Below, one piece after another: positions 1 through 5,815 of a stretch of DNA of 5,927 nt. The first letter of the stretch is position 1; each line of letters starts with the position of its first letter. Origin of the DNA: Patescibacteria group bacterium (lineage in GTDB: Bacteria > Patescibacteriota > Gracilibacteria > UM-FILTER-43-11); assembly GCA_029260985.1 (NCBI GenBank), contig JAJDCE010000102.1, positions 1 to 5,927 of the forward strand, in the 5' to 3' direction. The notes under the pieces were generated by a model. The model saw only the letters and a program-made list of their open reading frames with translations, did not search any database and was not told where the DNA came from. A program made the translations under genes and the position numbers.

Positions 1-1
1 G

Positions 2-1030
2 GGGCTCCTCAAAAACGTTCCCAAAAACGTCAGCAAAATTGATAAAAAGACAAAGCTGAAACTGCTAAATGACGTTAAATTTCCAGGAGAAACCGACGCG
101 CCACCTATTGATGATGAATCTCATCAGCCGGATGACTCATGGGTAAATTTTGAAATTGGCCCCTTGGAAGAAACCGTTGAAAGATTAAAAAAGCGCAATC
201 GAACAGAAATGGTAAGAGCTGGAATCAAATTATCAGAGATGGATGAAGTTGAAACCGTATTTTCTGAAGAAATTATCGATGACAACCGTTCTATTGTTTG
301 CGTAAGGACTAGAAAGAAAATAAATGCTGAAAAAGAAGTACAAGCTGTAAAACCAAGCAATAATAAAAAATTAGAAAATGAAAGTGAAAGTGAAAAGCTG
401 CACGTCAATGTAGGCAAAAGTCATTACCAGAGAAAAAAATCACGTACTGCTGGTGAGAAAGATCTGCATGAACTTTGCGAAAAAGCTAAATTAGAAGAAG
501 GTTGGCTATTTGTAAAACAAAACAGCGCAGAAGGAAGATGGATTGAATGTGGTATTAATGAAACAAGCAGAAGAGCCACTGTAGACATAAGTCCAATTAA
601 AAAAATGAAAGGTAAATCATCAGAAATTTCAGAAATCTCTCTTTATCATCACCACCCAATAAGTAGGTTAAGGACGGACACATCGCAAACACCCTCACGC
701 ATTGATATCGAAGGCTTCGTTAACGCAATGCGAATCGTTAAAAGGGAAGCTCTGAACCTTCTTGGAAAAATTGACTTTCGAGTAGTAACTTCATCAGGAA
801 TATATATATTCAAAATTGACCCAATAATTCTGGATAACCCCACTCTCGCAGAAAAAATTTATGAAGTGGGTGAAAAAATAGCTCGAGAAAGAATGTCACT
901 TATATTCTCATCTGACTTTAACTATTCTATCTCCAATAAGACAAATTTTCACAAAGAGAATGCTAAATTTGCAAAGAAATTCAGCATACCACCGCTAATG
1001 AGGATACAGTTCCAGCCAAAAAAAGGATAA
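2..1030 (+). CDS. C-terminal part of a JAMM/MPN-like putative metal-dependent protease (5' end outside window)
   Basis: The frame is open from base 2 to the TAA at 1028-1030 (342 visible residues), so the gene enters from upstream. A TTG at 164 could serve as a start, but the frame stays coding-like before it. The N-terminal half is Lys/Glu/Ser-rich and probably flexible, and I do not recognise it. The last half looks like a JAMM (Mov34/MPN/JAB1) fold: a Trp-Ile-Glu-Cys-Gly strand whose Glu182 could be the catalytic glutamate, then Leu-Tyr-His-His-His-Pro (His216-His218, bases 647-655), then Pro-Ser-Arg-Ile-Asp (Ser232, Asp235), then a strand reading DFRVVTSSGIYIF. JAMM enzymes bind zinc through the two His and the Asp and cleave isopeptide or peptide bonds. 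The His-to-Asp gap is 16 residues rather than the usual 10, so activity is inferred. It lacks the HNHPSG form of RadC. It converges on tyrS with 6 bases between stops. Substrate unknown. Confidence 0.5.
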   Translation, partial: GLLKNVPKNVSKIDKKTKLKLLNDVKFPGETDAPPIDDESHQPDDSWVNFEIGPLEETVERLKKRNRTEMVRAGIKLSEMDEVETVFSEEIIDDNRSIVCVRTRKKINAEKEVQAVKPSNNKKLENESESEKLHVNVGKSHYQRKKSRTAGEKDLHELCEKAKLEEGWLFVKQNSAEGRWIECGINETSRRATVDISPIKKMKGKSSEISEISLYHHHPISRLRTDTSQTPSRIDIEGFVNAMRIVKREALNLLGKIDFRVVTSSGIYIFKIDPIILDNPTLAEKIYEVGEKIARERMSLIFSSDFNYSISNKTNFHKENAKFAKKFSIPPLMRIQFQPKKG

Positions 1031-1036
1031 AATTAT

Positions 1037-2206
1037 CTATACAATCTTGGCAAACTTCCGTTTACCCACTTGTACGATCATCCCCCCTTCTAAATGAATG
1101 GCCTTATTCAAATCATCCACTTTTTCGTCATTTATTTTAACACCCCCCTGCTGAATCAACCGTTTCGCCTCCGCACGGGAGTCAATCAATTTGCAAAGCT
1201 CCAATAAATCAATAATATTACGCTCACCATTCAGCTTAAAGGTCGGAATGTCCTCCGGGATTCCACCTTTTTTAAACACATTCACAAACTCCTGTTCAGC
1301 AGTATCTGCAGATTGTCTACTGTGATAGAGCGAAACAACCTCACGCGCCAACCGCACCTTAGAATCCCGTGGATTATCCCCTGCTTTCAACCCTTTATCA
1401 ATCTCATCGATCTCTTTTAGAGAAACATCAGTGCATAAAAGGAAGTACTTGATGATCAGATCATCCGTCATCGACATAACCTTACCGAACATATCACTGG
1501 GTTCATCCATAATATCGATCGTATTCCCATAACTTTTACTCATCTTCCGCCCATCCAGACCTTCAATAAGCGGTGTAGTGAGCACAAATTTCTCCTTTTG
1601 CTTGTAGGCATTTAAAAGGGTTCTGCCGGCCAGCATATTAAAAAGCTGATCGTTGCCCCCAATTTCCAAATCCACCTCCATATGCACGCTATCGTACCCC
1701 TGCATGAGCGGATACATAAACTCATGTAAGCCAATGGGCTTTCCAGCCTTTAATCGTTGCTGATACATATCCCGCTCAATCATCTGCTGAACCGTAAACT
1801 GCTGAGCCAGCTCCACTATATTTTGAAAAGTGAGGTCAGAAAGCCAATCCCCGTTGTACATGATCTTCGCCCGGCTGAAATCAAGAATTTTACTGGCCTG
1901 CTCTTTGTAAGTATGAAAGTTGTGTTCTATTTCTTGCGGAGTCATGGGCTTTCGCATCGCGTCTTTATCGGACGTATCCCCTATCAGTGCCGTAAAACTG
2001 CCCACCAAAAATATCACTTCATGCCCCGCATTCTGAAAATCCCGAAGCTTCCGAAGCGGTACCGCATTCCCCAAGCTGATATGGGTCGACGTAGGATCAA
2101 TTCCCAAATAAACCCTGAGCTTATCGCCCTTATGGAGTTTCTCCATCAACCCCTTCTTGGGCACCACATCCTGCACCCCTCGTGATAACAATTCATCAAT
2201 TTCCAT
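1037..2206 (-). CDS. tyrS: Tyrosyl-tRNA synthetase (type 2, KMSKS class)
   Basis: Class I aminoacyl-tRNA synthetase that activates tyrosine with ATP and loads it onto tRNA-Tyr in the cytoplasm. It has 389 residues and looks complete, close to the roughly 400 usual for this class. In order: Tyr33 and GIDPT (35-39) of the Rossmann core; the HIGH-motif position at 44-47, which here reads Ser-Leu-Gly-Asn; the conserved tyrosine-pocket signature Tyr165-x3-Gln169-x2-Asp172, with Gln187 further on; KMSKS at 221-225 (bases 1532-1546); and an S4-type RNA-binding domain over about 325-389 (SRAEAKRLIQQGGVKIN). The KMSKS form and the LRKLRDFQ stretch separate it from the E. coli-type enzyme. It is last in the minus-strand cluster, 40 bases after nadK. 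The 5' spacer has no Shine-Dalgarno sequence and no T-box-like leader. The family is certain; the altered HIGH motif is the only oddity. Confidence 0.96.
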   Translation of the reverse strand: MEIDELLSRGVQDVVPKKGLMEKLHKGDKLRVYLGIDPTSTHISLGNAVPLRKLRDFQNAGHEVIFLVGSFTALIGDTSDKDAMRKPMTPQEIEHNFHTYKEQASKILDFSRAKIMYNGDWLSDLTFQNIVELAQQFTVQQMIERDMYQQRLKAGKPIGLHEFMYPLMQGYDSVHMEVDLEIGGNDQLFNMLAGRTLLNAYKQKEKFVLTTPLIEGLDGRKMSKSYGNTIDIMDEPSDMFGKVMSMTDDLIIKYFLLCTDVSLKEIDEIDKGLKAGDNPRDSKVRLAREVVSLYHSRQSADTAEQEFVNVFKKGGIPEDIPTFKLNGERNIIDLLELCKLIDSRAEAKRLIQQGGVKINDEKVDDLNKAIHLEGGMIVQVGKRKFAKIV

Positions 2207-2214
2207 ATTATTTT

Positions 2215-2242
2215 AGTTAACAGCTTACAGTTTAAATTAAAA
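2215..2242. repeat. Short heptad-like tract in the nadK-tyrS spacer
   Basis: On the plus strand the spacer can be cut into 7-base units: AGTTAAC, AGCTTAC, AGTTTAA, ATTAAAA. Its core ACAGCTTACAGTTTAAA (2220-2236) matches ACAGCTTAAAGCTTAAG (4349-4365) at 14 of 17 positions, inside the longer heptad array of this window. It may be a decayed or founder copy of the same repeat family. The AT-rich composition makes chance resemblance possible. Confidence 0.35.
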
Positions 2243-2246
2243 TTAT

Positions 2247-3110
2247 TTATTTCTCGAGTTTTTTTCCCCAATCCAACTTCTCCCGAAGTGTTTTAAAGAA
2301 ACTTTCAGTAGGAAGTCGAACAAAATTTGCATCCCCATCCCGCTTGATCCGGATAATATCTCCATAATCGAGCGACGTACTTTCTTGCCCATCAATGGAA
2401 AGAAAAATATGCCTGTTTTTACTGTCCACCACAATTTCTATCTTCTTTTCATCAGGAATAATGATCGGTTTTTGGGTAAAACTGTGCGGAGCAATAGGCG
2501 TTAAGACGAATGCACCGATGCTGGGATACAAAATCGGCCCACCCGCTGACAAACTATAAGCAGTTGACCCTGTTGGCGTAGCCACAATAAGACCATCCGC
2601 GTGATAAGTGGTCAGCTTCCGCCCATTCACTTTTGCTTTCAGATTAACCAAACGAGAAATAGTTCCTTTTGAAATTGCCGCCTCATTGAGCGCATGGAAC
2701 TGCTCAACCTTTTTACCCTTCCGAATAACTTCCACATGGAGCATCAAACGCTTGTCGATCGTATAATCCCCTGCAAAGATTTTTGCGAGTGTTTTGTTGA
2801 TTTGAACAGGAGGAATTTCAGAAAGAAAACCAAGATTCCCCATATTGATGCCAAAAATCTTTGTGTTAAATTTACGCATCGTTCGGACCACACTCAAAAT
2901 CGTTCCATCTCCCCCCATTACCAACAATAAATCCACAGGTGTTTTACCTCGATTAAAAGGCATGTAATTTTTGAGCCCAATAAGTTCCGCCACATGCTTT
3001 TCCACATACACCTCTTTCTTCAACTTGGTCAGGTAATCATACACTCGCTTAAAAACAGGGGCATACTGCTCCACATTATGTCGCTTTGCGGTTAATCCAA
3101 TTTTGTCCAT
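2247..3110 (-). CDS. nadK: NAD kinase
   Basis: ATP- or polyphosphate-dependent NAD kinase that makes NADP+ from NAD+ in the cytosol, the only known route to NADP. Signature elements (numbered from the chosen Met) are GGDGT at 66-70, NMGNLGFLSE at 89-98, the Asn-Glu pair 142-143 that contacts NAD, and DGLIVATPTGSTAYS at 172-186 followed by LSAGGP. At 287 residues it has normal family length. I chose the ATG at 3108-3110 because it gives the typical family start MDKIGLTAKRH and lies 2 bases after the glycosyltransferase stop. The frame is open 16 codons further, to 3158, but that start would overlap the upstream gene by 46 bases and adds residues not typical of the family. It is the middle gene of the probable operon, so its expression is likely coupled to translation of the upstream gene. 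No Shine-Dalgarno sequence is visible. Confidence 0.95.
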   Translation of the reverse strand: MDKIGLTAKRHNVEQYAPVFKRVYDYLTKLKKEVYVEKHVAELIGLKNYMPFNRGKTPVDLLLVMGGDGTILSVVRTMRKFNTKIFGINMGNLGFLSEIPPVQINKTLAKIFAGDYTIDKRLMLHVEVIRKGKKVEQFHALNEAAISKGTISRLVNLKAKVNGRKLTTYHADGLIVATPTGSTAYSLSAGGPILYPSIGAFVLTPIAPHSFTQKPIIIPDEKKIEIVVDSKNRHIFLSIDGQESTSLDYGDIIRIKRDGDANFVRLPTESFFKTLREKLDWGKKLEK

Positions 3111-3112
3111 AA

Positions 3113-4225
3113 TTACATTTGAATATTTTTTAAAATAGCGTTCGCTGTTTTGCCCCAACTAAAGTTCTTAACCTGTGCAAGGCCTTTGCCACGCAAGTGC
3201 TTATGGTAATCTTCATTTTCCAATAGCTGAGTAATGCCATCGGCAATATCAACCACATCTGTCGGATCTGCATAATGAACCGCGTCTACACCCAACTCAG
3301 GAATAGAAGTGACTCGTGATGCCAACACCGGCACACCCGATTGCATCGCCTCAAGAATCGGTAGACCAAAACCTTCGTAATAAGAGGGGAATAAAAAAAG
3401 TTTTGCCCCTTGCATCAGGGTAACCAGGTCTTCATCAGGAATAAATTCCAGAAACTTAACCCTCATAGAAAGATCAAGATCTTTAACTTTCTGAAAAATT
3501 TGCTTGTAATACCACCCCTTCTTCCCAACCACCACAAAGCGGTATTGCTGCTGGTTTTTAGGGCTGAGCAAACTGTAGGCTTTGATTGCCCCAATAATAT
3601 TCTTTCGGGGCTCAAGCGTTCCCGCCATCATCACATAATCCGGGTCTAAATTATAACGCCGCTGAACACTAACAATCTTATTGGCATCCATCTTGCGTGA
3701 AAAAATGTCCCGAACTCCGGCATAAACCACCTGAATTTTATTCCCCAATCCGATATGAGGGAAGCGGCCTACCAGATCCTTTTTAGTATAAGCAGATACC
3801 GTAAAAATCCACTTCACTTTTTTCACAGCTGTCTTAAGAGTCATCCGTTCGATAAAAGTCGCTCTGCGCTGATGTCTGGCAGGTGACTTAAAAGCCACAA
3901 GATCATGAACCACTAAAGCCACATCGAGTTTTTTGGGATCATGTAAAAAAGGAACGATGTAACTCTCAGTAGCAATCAACGTGTCCACTTTATCTTCCAG
4001 CATCGCCTTATAAAAACGCCAATGCCACAAAAAACCGGCCCCAGCGATTCGAACCACATGAACATTCGGGAAAAAGTGATACTCCGTCTCATCCTCTTTG
4101 TTAGTGTATAGGAAGTATTCATTCTCCCGATCCTGATTGAGAATACTTTTAAGTACATTCGCCGTCCAAACCCCTTTGCCCCCACGATCCCCGTAAACCC
4201 CTCTGATGTCAAACGCTATTCTCAT
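3113..4225 (-). CDS. Glycosyltransferase, GT4 family (GT-B fold)
   Basis: Probable retaining sugar-nucleotide glycosyltransferase, 370 residues, the normal length for GT4. The N-terminal Rossmann domain starts MRIAFDIRGV with a Gly-rich loop (GDRGGKG, 12-18). His107-Asp108 and TVSAYTKKDL (142-151) are typical of the acceptor side. The donor-binding C-terminal domain carries GTLEPRKN (202-209) and FPSYYEGFGLPILEAM, where Glu284 and Glu292 form the E-x7-E motif. GTLEPRKN and EGFGLP are common in mannosyl- or rhamnosyl-type transferases of surface polysaccharide pathways, but donor and acceptor cannot be read from the sequence. There is no signal peptide or membrane helix, so it would act on the cytoplasmic side of the membrane. 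It is first in the minus-strand cluster, has its own candidate promoter and ends 2 bases before nadK. No other polysaccharide genes lie nearby, so the link to nadK and tyrS may be only genomic compaction. Confidence 0.9.
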   Translation of the reverse strand: MRIAFDIRGVYGDRGGKGVWTANVLKSILNQDRENEYFLYTNKEDETEYHFFPNVHVVRIAGAGFLWHWRFYKAMLEDKVDTLIATESYIVPFLHDPKKLDVALVVHDLVAFKSPARHQRRATFIERMTLKTAVKKVKWIFTVSAYTKKDLVGRFPHIGLGNKIQVVYAGVRDIFSRKMDANKIVSVQRRYNLDPDYVMMAGTLEPRKNIIGAIKAYSLLSPKNQQQYRFVVVGKKGWYYKQIFQKVKDLDLSMRVKFLEFIPDEDLVTLMQGAKLFLFPSYYEGFGLPILEAMQSGVPVLASRVTSIPELGVDAVHYADPTDVVDIADGITQLLENEDYHKHLRGKGLAQVKNFSWGKTANAILKNIQM

Positions 4226-4249
4226 TGTATTTTAATATTGAACGAACCT

Positions 4250-4255
4250 ATTATA
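4250..4255 (-). promoter_or_regulatory. Candidate -10 box for the glycosyltransferase-nadK-tyrS cluster
   Basis: On the minus strand this reads TATAAT, a perfect sigma70-type -10 hexamer, 24 bases before the glycosyltransferase ATG. It predicts a short leader of about 18 bases. The 17-base-upstream position holds only a weak -35 (CTACAA). It is the first good promoter-like element upstream of the three-gene cluster, so it would drive all three. Confidence 0.4.
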
Positions 4256-4313
4256 TACTAAGTGACCAATTATTGTAGCTCACACTCGCCAAGAGCTCTG
4301 AACAGAATCGAAA

Positions 4314-4403
4314 AACACTTGAGACTTGGAGTTTAGGAGTTAGGAGTTACAGCTTAAAGCTTAAGACTTAGAACTTAAGACTTGAGACTCGCACTTGAGA
4401 CTA
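4314..4403. repeat. Degenerate tandem repeat with a 7-base period (13 units)
   Basis: The tract divides without gaps into heptads: AACACTT, GAGACTT, GGAGTTT, AGGAGTT, AGGAGTT, ACAGCTT, AAAGCTT, AAGACTT, AGAACTT, AAGACTT, GAGACTC, then a 6-base unit GCACTT, then GAGACTA. The consensus is about (A/G)AGACTT; two units are identical neighbours and AAGACTT occurs twice. It fills over a third of the 241-base gap between divergent genes; I see nothing coding in the gap. The rest of the gap is AT-rich sequence with the two promoter candidates and an 8-base palindrome AGAGCTCT at 4292-4299. Heptad repeats of this kind are known as short tandemly repeated sequences in cyanobacteria; any function here is unknown. 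Confidence 0.8.
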
Positions 4404-4424
4404 ATAAGCCGATTATGCTAATGT
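4395..4424 (+). promoter_or_regulatory. Candidate extended -10 promoter for the acidic-tail membrane protein
   Basis: TTGAGA (4395-4400, five of six matches to the -35 consensus) is followed 18 bases later by TAATGT (4419-4424), which carries an upstream TATGC, i.e. the TG of an extended -10. The leader would be about 36 bases. The -35 element straddles the last two units of the heptad array, and the same TTGAGA occurs at 4319 and 4382. The -10 itself is weak, so confidence is modest. Confidence 0.35.
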
Positions 4425-4466
4425 AAAGCCAACAATTTCAAGGATTTATTTCAGTAATCCATTCAC

Positions 4467-5396
4467 ATGAAACTCAGACGAATTAAACACGTACTTCTCC
4501 GACTCAGTGCGGAAGAAAAATTACTAGGCGCAGGAAGCCTGTTAATCTTAATAGGCGCTTTCTTGCCATGGTACTCAGTCGCCTTCAACTTCAACGAAAC
4601 CGCCCAAACCGAATCTGGCTTCACCGGGGATCTCGGAGTGGTTGGTTTTGTTGTTTTCCTTTTAACGGGTCTTGCAATCACTCACTTACTTTCAGAGCAT
4701 ACGGGTTTTAAGATGCCTAAATTCGGCTACAAAAAAGAGCAAATCATGATGTTTTTAACCGCTCAAAGTGCTTTTTTACTCCTATTAAGCGTTGCCATTT
4801 ACACCAAACGATCATTTTTGTACACCAGTGCTGGCATTCGCTTCGGACTATGGCTGAGTTTAGCTGGAGCTGCCCTGGCTGCATTTGCCGCCTTCGCGCA
4901 AATTCAGAAAAGACAGAAATCTGAAACGGACGCCATCTTCGATCATTCAGAAGAAATGGCAGAGGCAGAAGTTATAACGGAGCTTCCTGAAACTTCAAAA
5001 CCTGAAACGATCAAGAAAGAGGACCCATCAACGGAACAAAAAAGTTTTTTCTACGAAGAAGAAGCCCTTAAAAATGAAGAAATTGAGCCTGAAGTGGAAA
5101 TCAATGAGGCTAAAACTGAAATCATTCAGGAGGAAGAACCCATTGATGAACCAGAAGATACGGCAGAAACGCAAGGTGATGCCGTAGAAGCACCTCATGA
5201 GGTGCCTCAGGAAGAAAATACTGAGGTTGCAGAGGGCGATGAAGAGCAGGCTGGCCACTTCATGCGGGAAGCGGGCGTCGGAAAATCATCTGTTAAGGTA
5301 AATTTAGAATCTATTAATAAGGTTGAGAAAGCCAAAGAAAAAGAAGAAACGCCTCAACCCGCCAATGAGAATATGGGATTTTACGACGACCTGTAA
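4467..5396 (+). CDS. Four-helix membrane protein with a long acidic C-terminal tail, function unknown
   Basis: 309 residues. A basic N-terminus (KLRRIKHVLLR) leads into four hydrophobic segments at about 19-40 (containing LIGAFLPWYS), 55-75, 93-112 and 122-144. By the positive-inside rule both ends lie in the cytoplasm. From about 150 to 275 the protein is dominated by Glu/Asp with scattered Lys and Pro, probably disordered, followed by a Lys-rich stretch and a short end motif, NMGFYDDL. The 'FLPWYS' after a first helix occurs in many small uncharacterised membrane proteins, but I do not recognise a named family. The ATG is fixed by an in-frame TAA at 4455-4457; there is no Shine-Dalgarno sequence at useful distance. 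The tail could be a cytoplasmic docking segment, which is inference. A hairpin follows the gene. Confidence 0.85.
   Translation: MKLRRIKHVLLRLSAEEKLLGAGSLLILIGAFLPWYSVAFNFNETAQTESGFTGDLGVVGFVVFLLTGLAITHLLSEHTGFKMPKFGYKKEQIMMFLTAQSAFLLLLSVAIYTKRSFLYTSAGIRFGLWLSLAGAALAAFAAFAQIQKRQKSETDAIFDHSEEMAEAEVITELPETSKPETIKKEDPSTEQKSFFYEEEALKNEEIEPEVEINEAKTEIIQEEEPIDEPEDTAETQGDAVEAPHEVPQEENTEVAEGDEEQAGHFMREAGVGKSSVKVNLESINKVEKAKEKEETPQPANENMGFYDDL
5190..5205. repeat. 16-base perfect palindrome inside the acidic-tail coding region
   Basis: GCACCTCATGAGGTGC is identical to its reverse complement. It lies in the low-complexity tail of the membrane-protein gene and encodes part of Glu-Ala-Pro-His-Glu-Val-Pro. 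It could be a protein-binding site or a chance product of biased sequence. Confidence 0.5.
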
Positions 5397-5445
5397 AATT
5401 CACCTTAAAACCAAGCCAGTGGTCTTAAACTGAAGACTTTAGGCT

Positions 5446-5468
5446 AAAATGCTCTTGCATTTTTCTTT
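5446..5468 (+). terminator. Candidate intrinsic terminator after the membrane-protein gene
   Basis: A perfect 7-bp stem AAAATGC / GCATTTT (5446-5452 and 5457-5463) with a 4-base TCTT loop is followed by TCTTT, giving a T-rich 3' side. The stem has only two G-C pairs, so it is weak and could work in both directions. It lies 49 bases after the stop. A second small hairpin, GTCTT / AAGAC, sits just upstream at 5422-5437. Confidence 0.4.
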
Positions 5469-5476
5469 ATTCAATT

Positions 5477-5482
5477 TAAAAT
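5477..5482 (+). promoter_or_regulatory. Weak -10 candidate for the zinc-ribbon gene
   Basis: TAAAAT matches five of six bases of the -10 consensus. A poor -35 (TTGCAT, 5455-5460) lies 16 bases upstream and overlaps the terminator hairpin. Transcription would start only a few bases before the ATG at 5492, giving an almost leaderless message, consistent with the missing Shine-Dalgarno sequence. The region is AT-rich, so chance matches are likely. Confidence 0.22.
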
Positions 5483-5491
5483 AACTCTCCT

Positions 5492-5767
5492 ATGGCCTCT
5501 ACTGATCCCATTGCAGGTGAACCTAAGCCTCATTCAGAAGATTACGTTGAAATTATCCGGTCTAACAGCGAAATTGATAAAAAATTCATCGATGAATCCG
5601 GATTGCCAGCCAAGATTATCTATCTATGTAAAGAGTGTAATAAAGTGGTAAAGCCAAAACGAATCGGAAAGAAGTTTAAATTCAGCTGTACCGAATGCAA
5701 AGGTAATAACGTCTCCTTCGGAACTGAAGACTCAATAGTCAACTACTACAAAGAAGCTAAAAAATAG
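5492..5767 (+). CDS. Small zinc-ribbon protein, function unknown
   Basis: 91 residues, highly charged and with no membrane segment, so probably cytoplasmic. Two Cys-x2-Cys knuckles, Cys46-Lys-Glu-Cys49 and Cys66-Thr-Glu-Cys69, are 16 residues apart, the normal geometry of a zinc ribbon. Between them is a very basic stretch (KPKRIGKKFKF), which suggests nucleic-acid or ribosome contact, though this is inference. The N-terminal 45 residues (PHSEDYVEIIRSNSEID) and the C-terminal EDSIVNYYKEAKK may form helices flanking the ribbon. The ATG is supported by an in-frame TAA at 5477-5479. The gene follows the terminator candidate and precedes a lipoprotein gene by 48 bases. I know no specific function. 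It could be a transcription or translation accessory factor of a reduced-genome bacterium. Confidence 0.85.
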   Translation: MASTDPIAGEPKPHSEDYVEIIRSNSEIDKKFIDESGLPAKIIYLCKECNKVVKPKRIGKKFKFSCTECKGNNVSFGTEDSIVNYYKEAKK

Positions 5768-5815
5768 AACAACAAAAACAAAAGTTAATTATTTCTTCAC
5801 TTAATTCTATTTACC

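Noticed and set aside
164..166. TTG as the start of the JAMM-like gene
   Set aside because: The same frame is open with coding-like residues back to base 2 and no stop, so the gene more likely begins before the window.
641..706. RadC-type JAB protein
   Set aside because: The RadC signature HNHPSG with a short loop is absent; only the general JAMM pattern fits.
1757..2185. 142-residue plus-strand reading frame
   Set aside because: It lies entirely opposite tyrS, whose motifs are unmistakable, and shows no recognisable protein features.
3111..3158. Upstream start for nadK giving 303 residues
   Set aside because: It would overlap the glycosyltransferase gene and add atypical residues, whereas the ATG at 3108-3110 gives the usual family N-terminus with a 2-base gap.
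4314..4403. CRISPR-like array
   Set aside because: The units are 7 bases long with no spacers, and no cas genes are present.
4441..4444. AGGA as a ribosome binding site for the membrane-protein gene
   Set aside because: It is 22 bases from the ATG, and an in-frame stop at 4455-4457 rules out any earlier start.
1037..5767. UGA recoded as Gly (as in Gracilibacteria)
   Set aside because: All long frames end in TAA or TAG and the conserved enzymes are full length under the standard code with no internal UGA.
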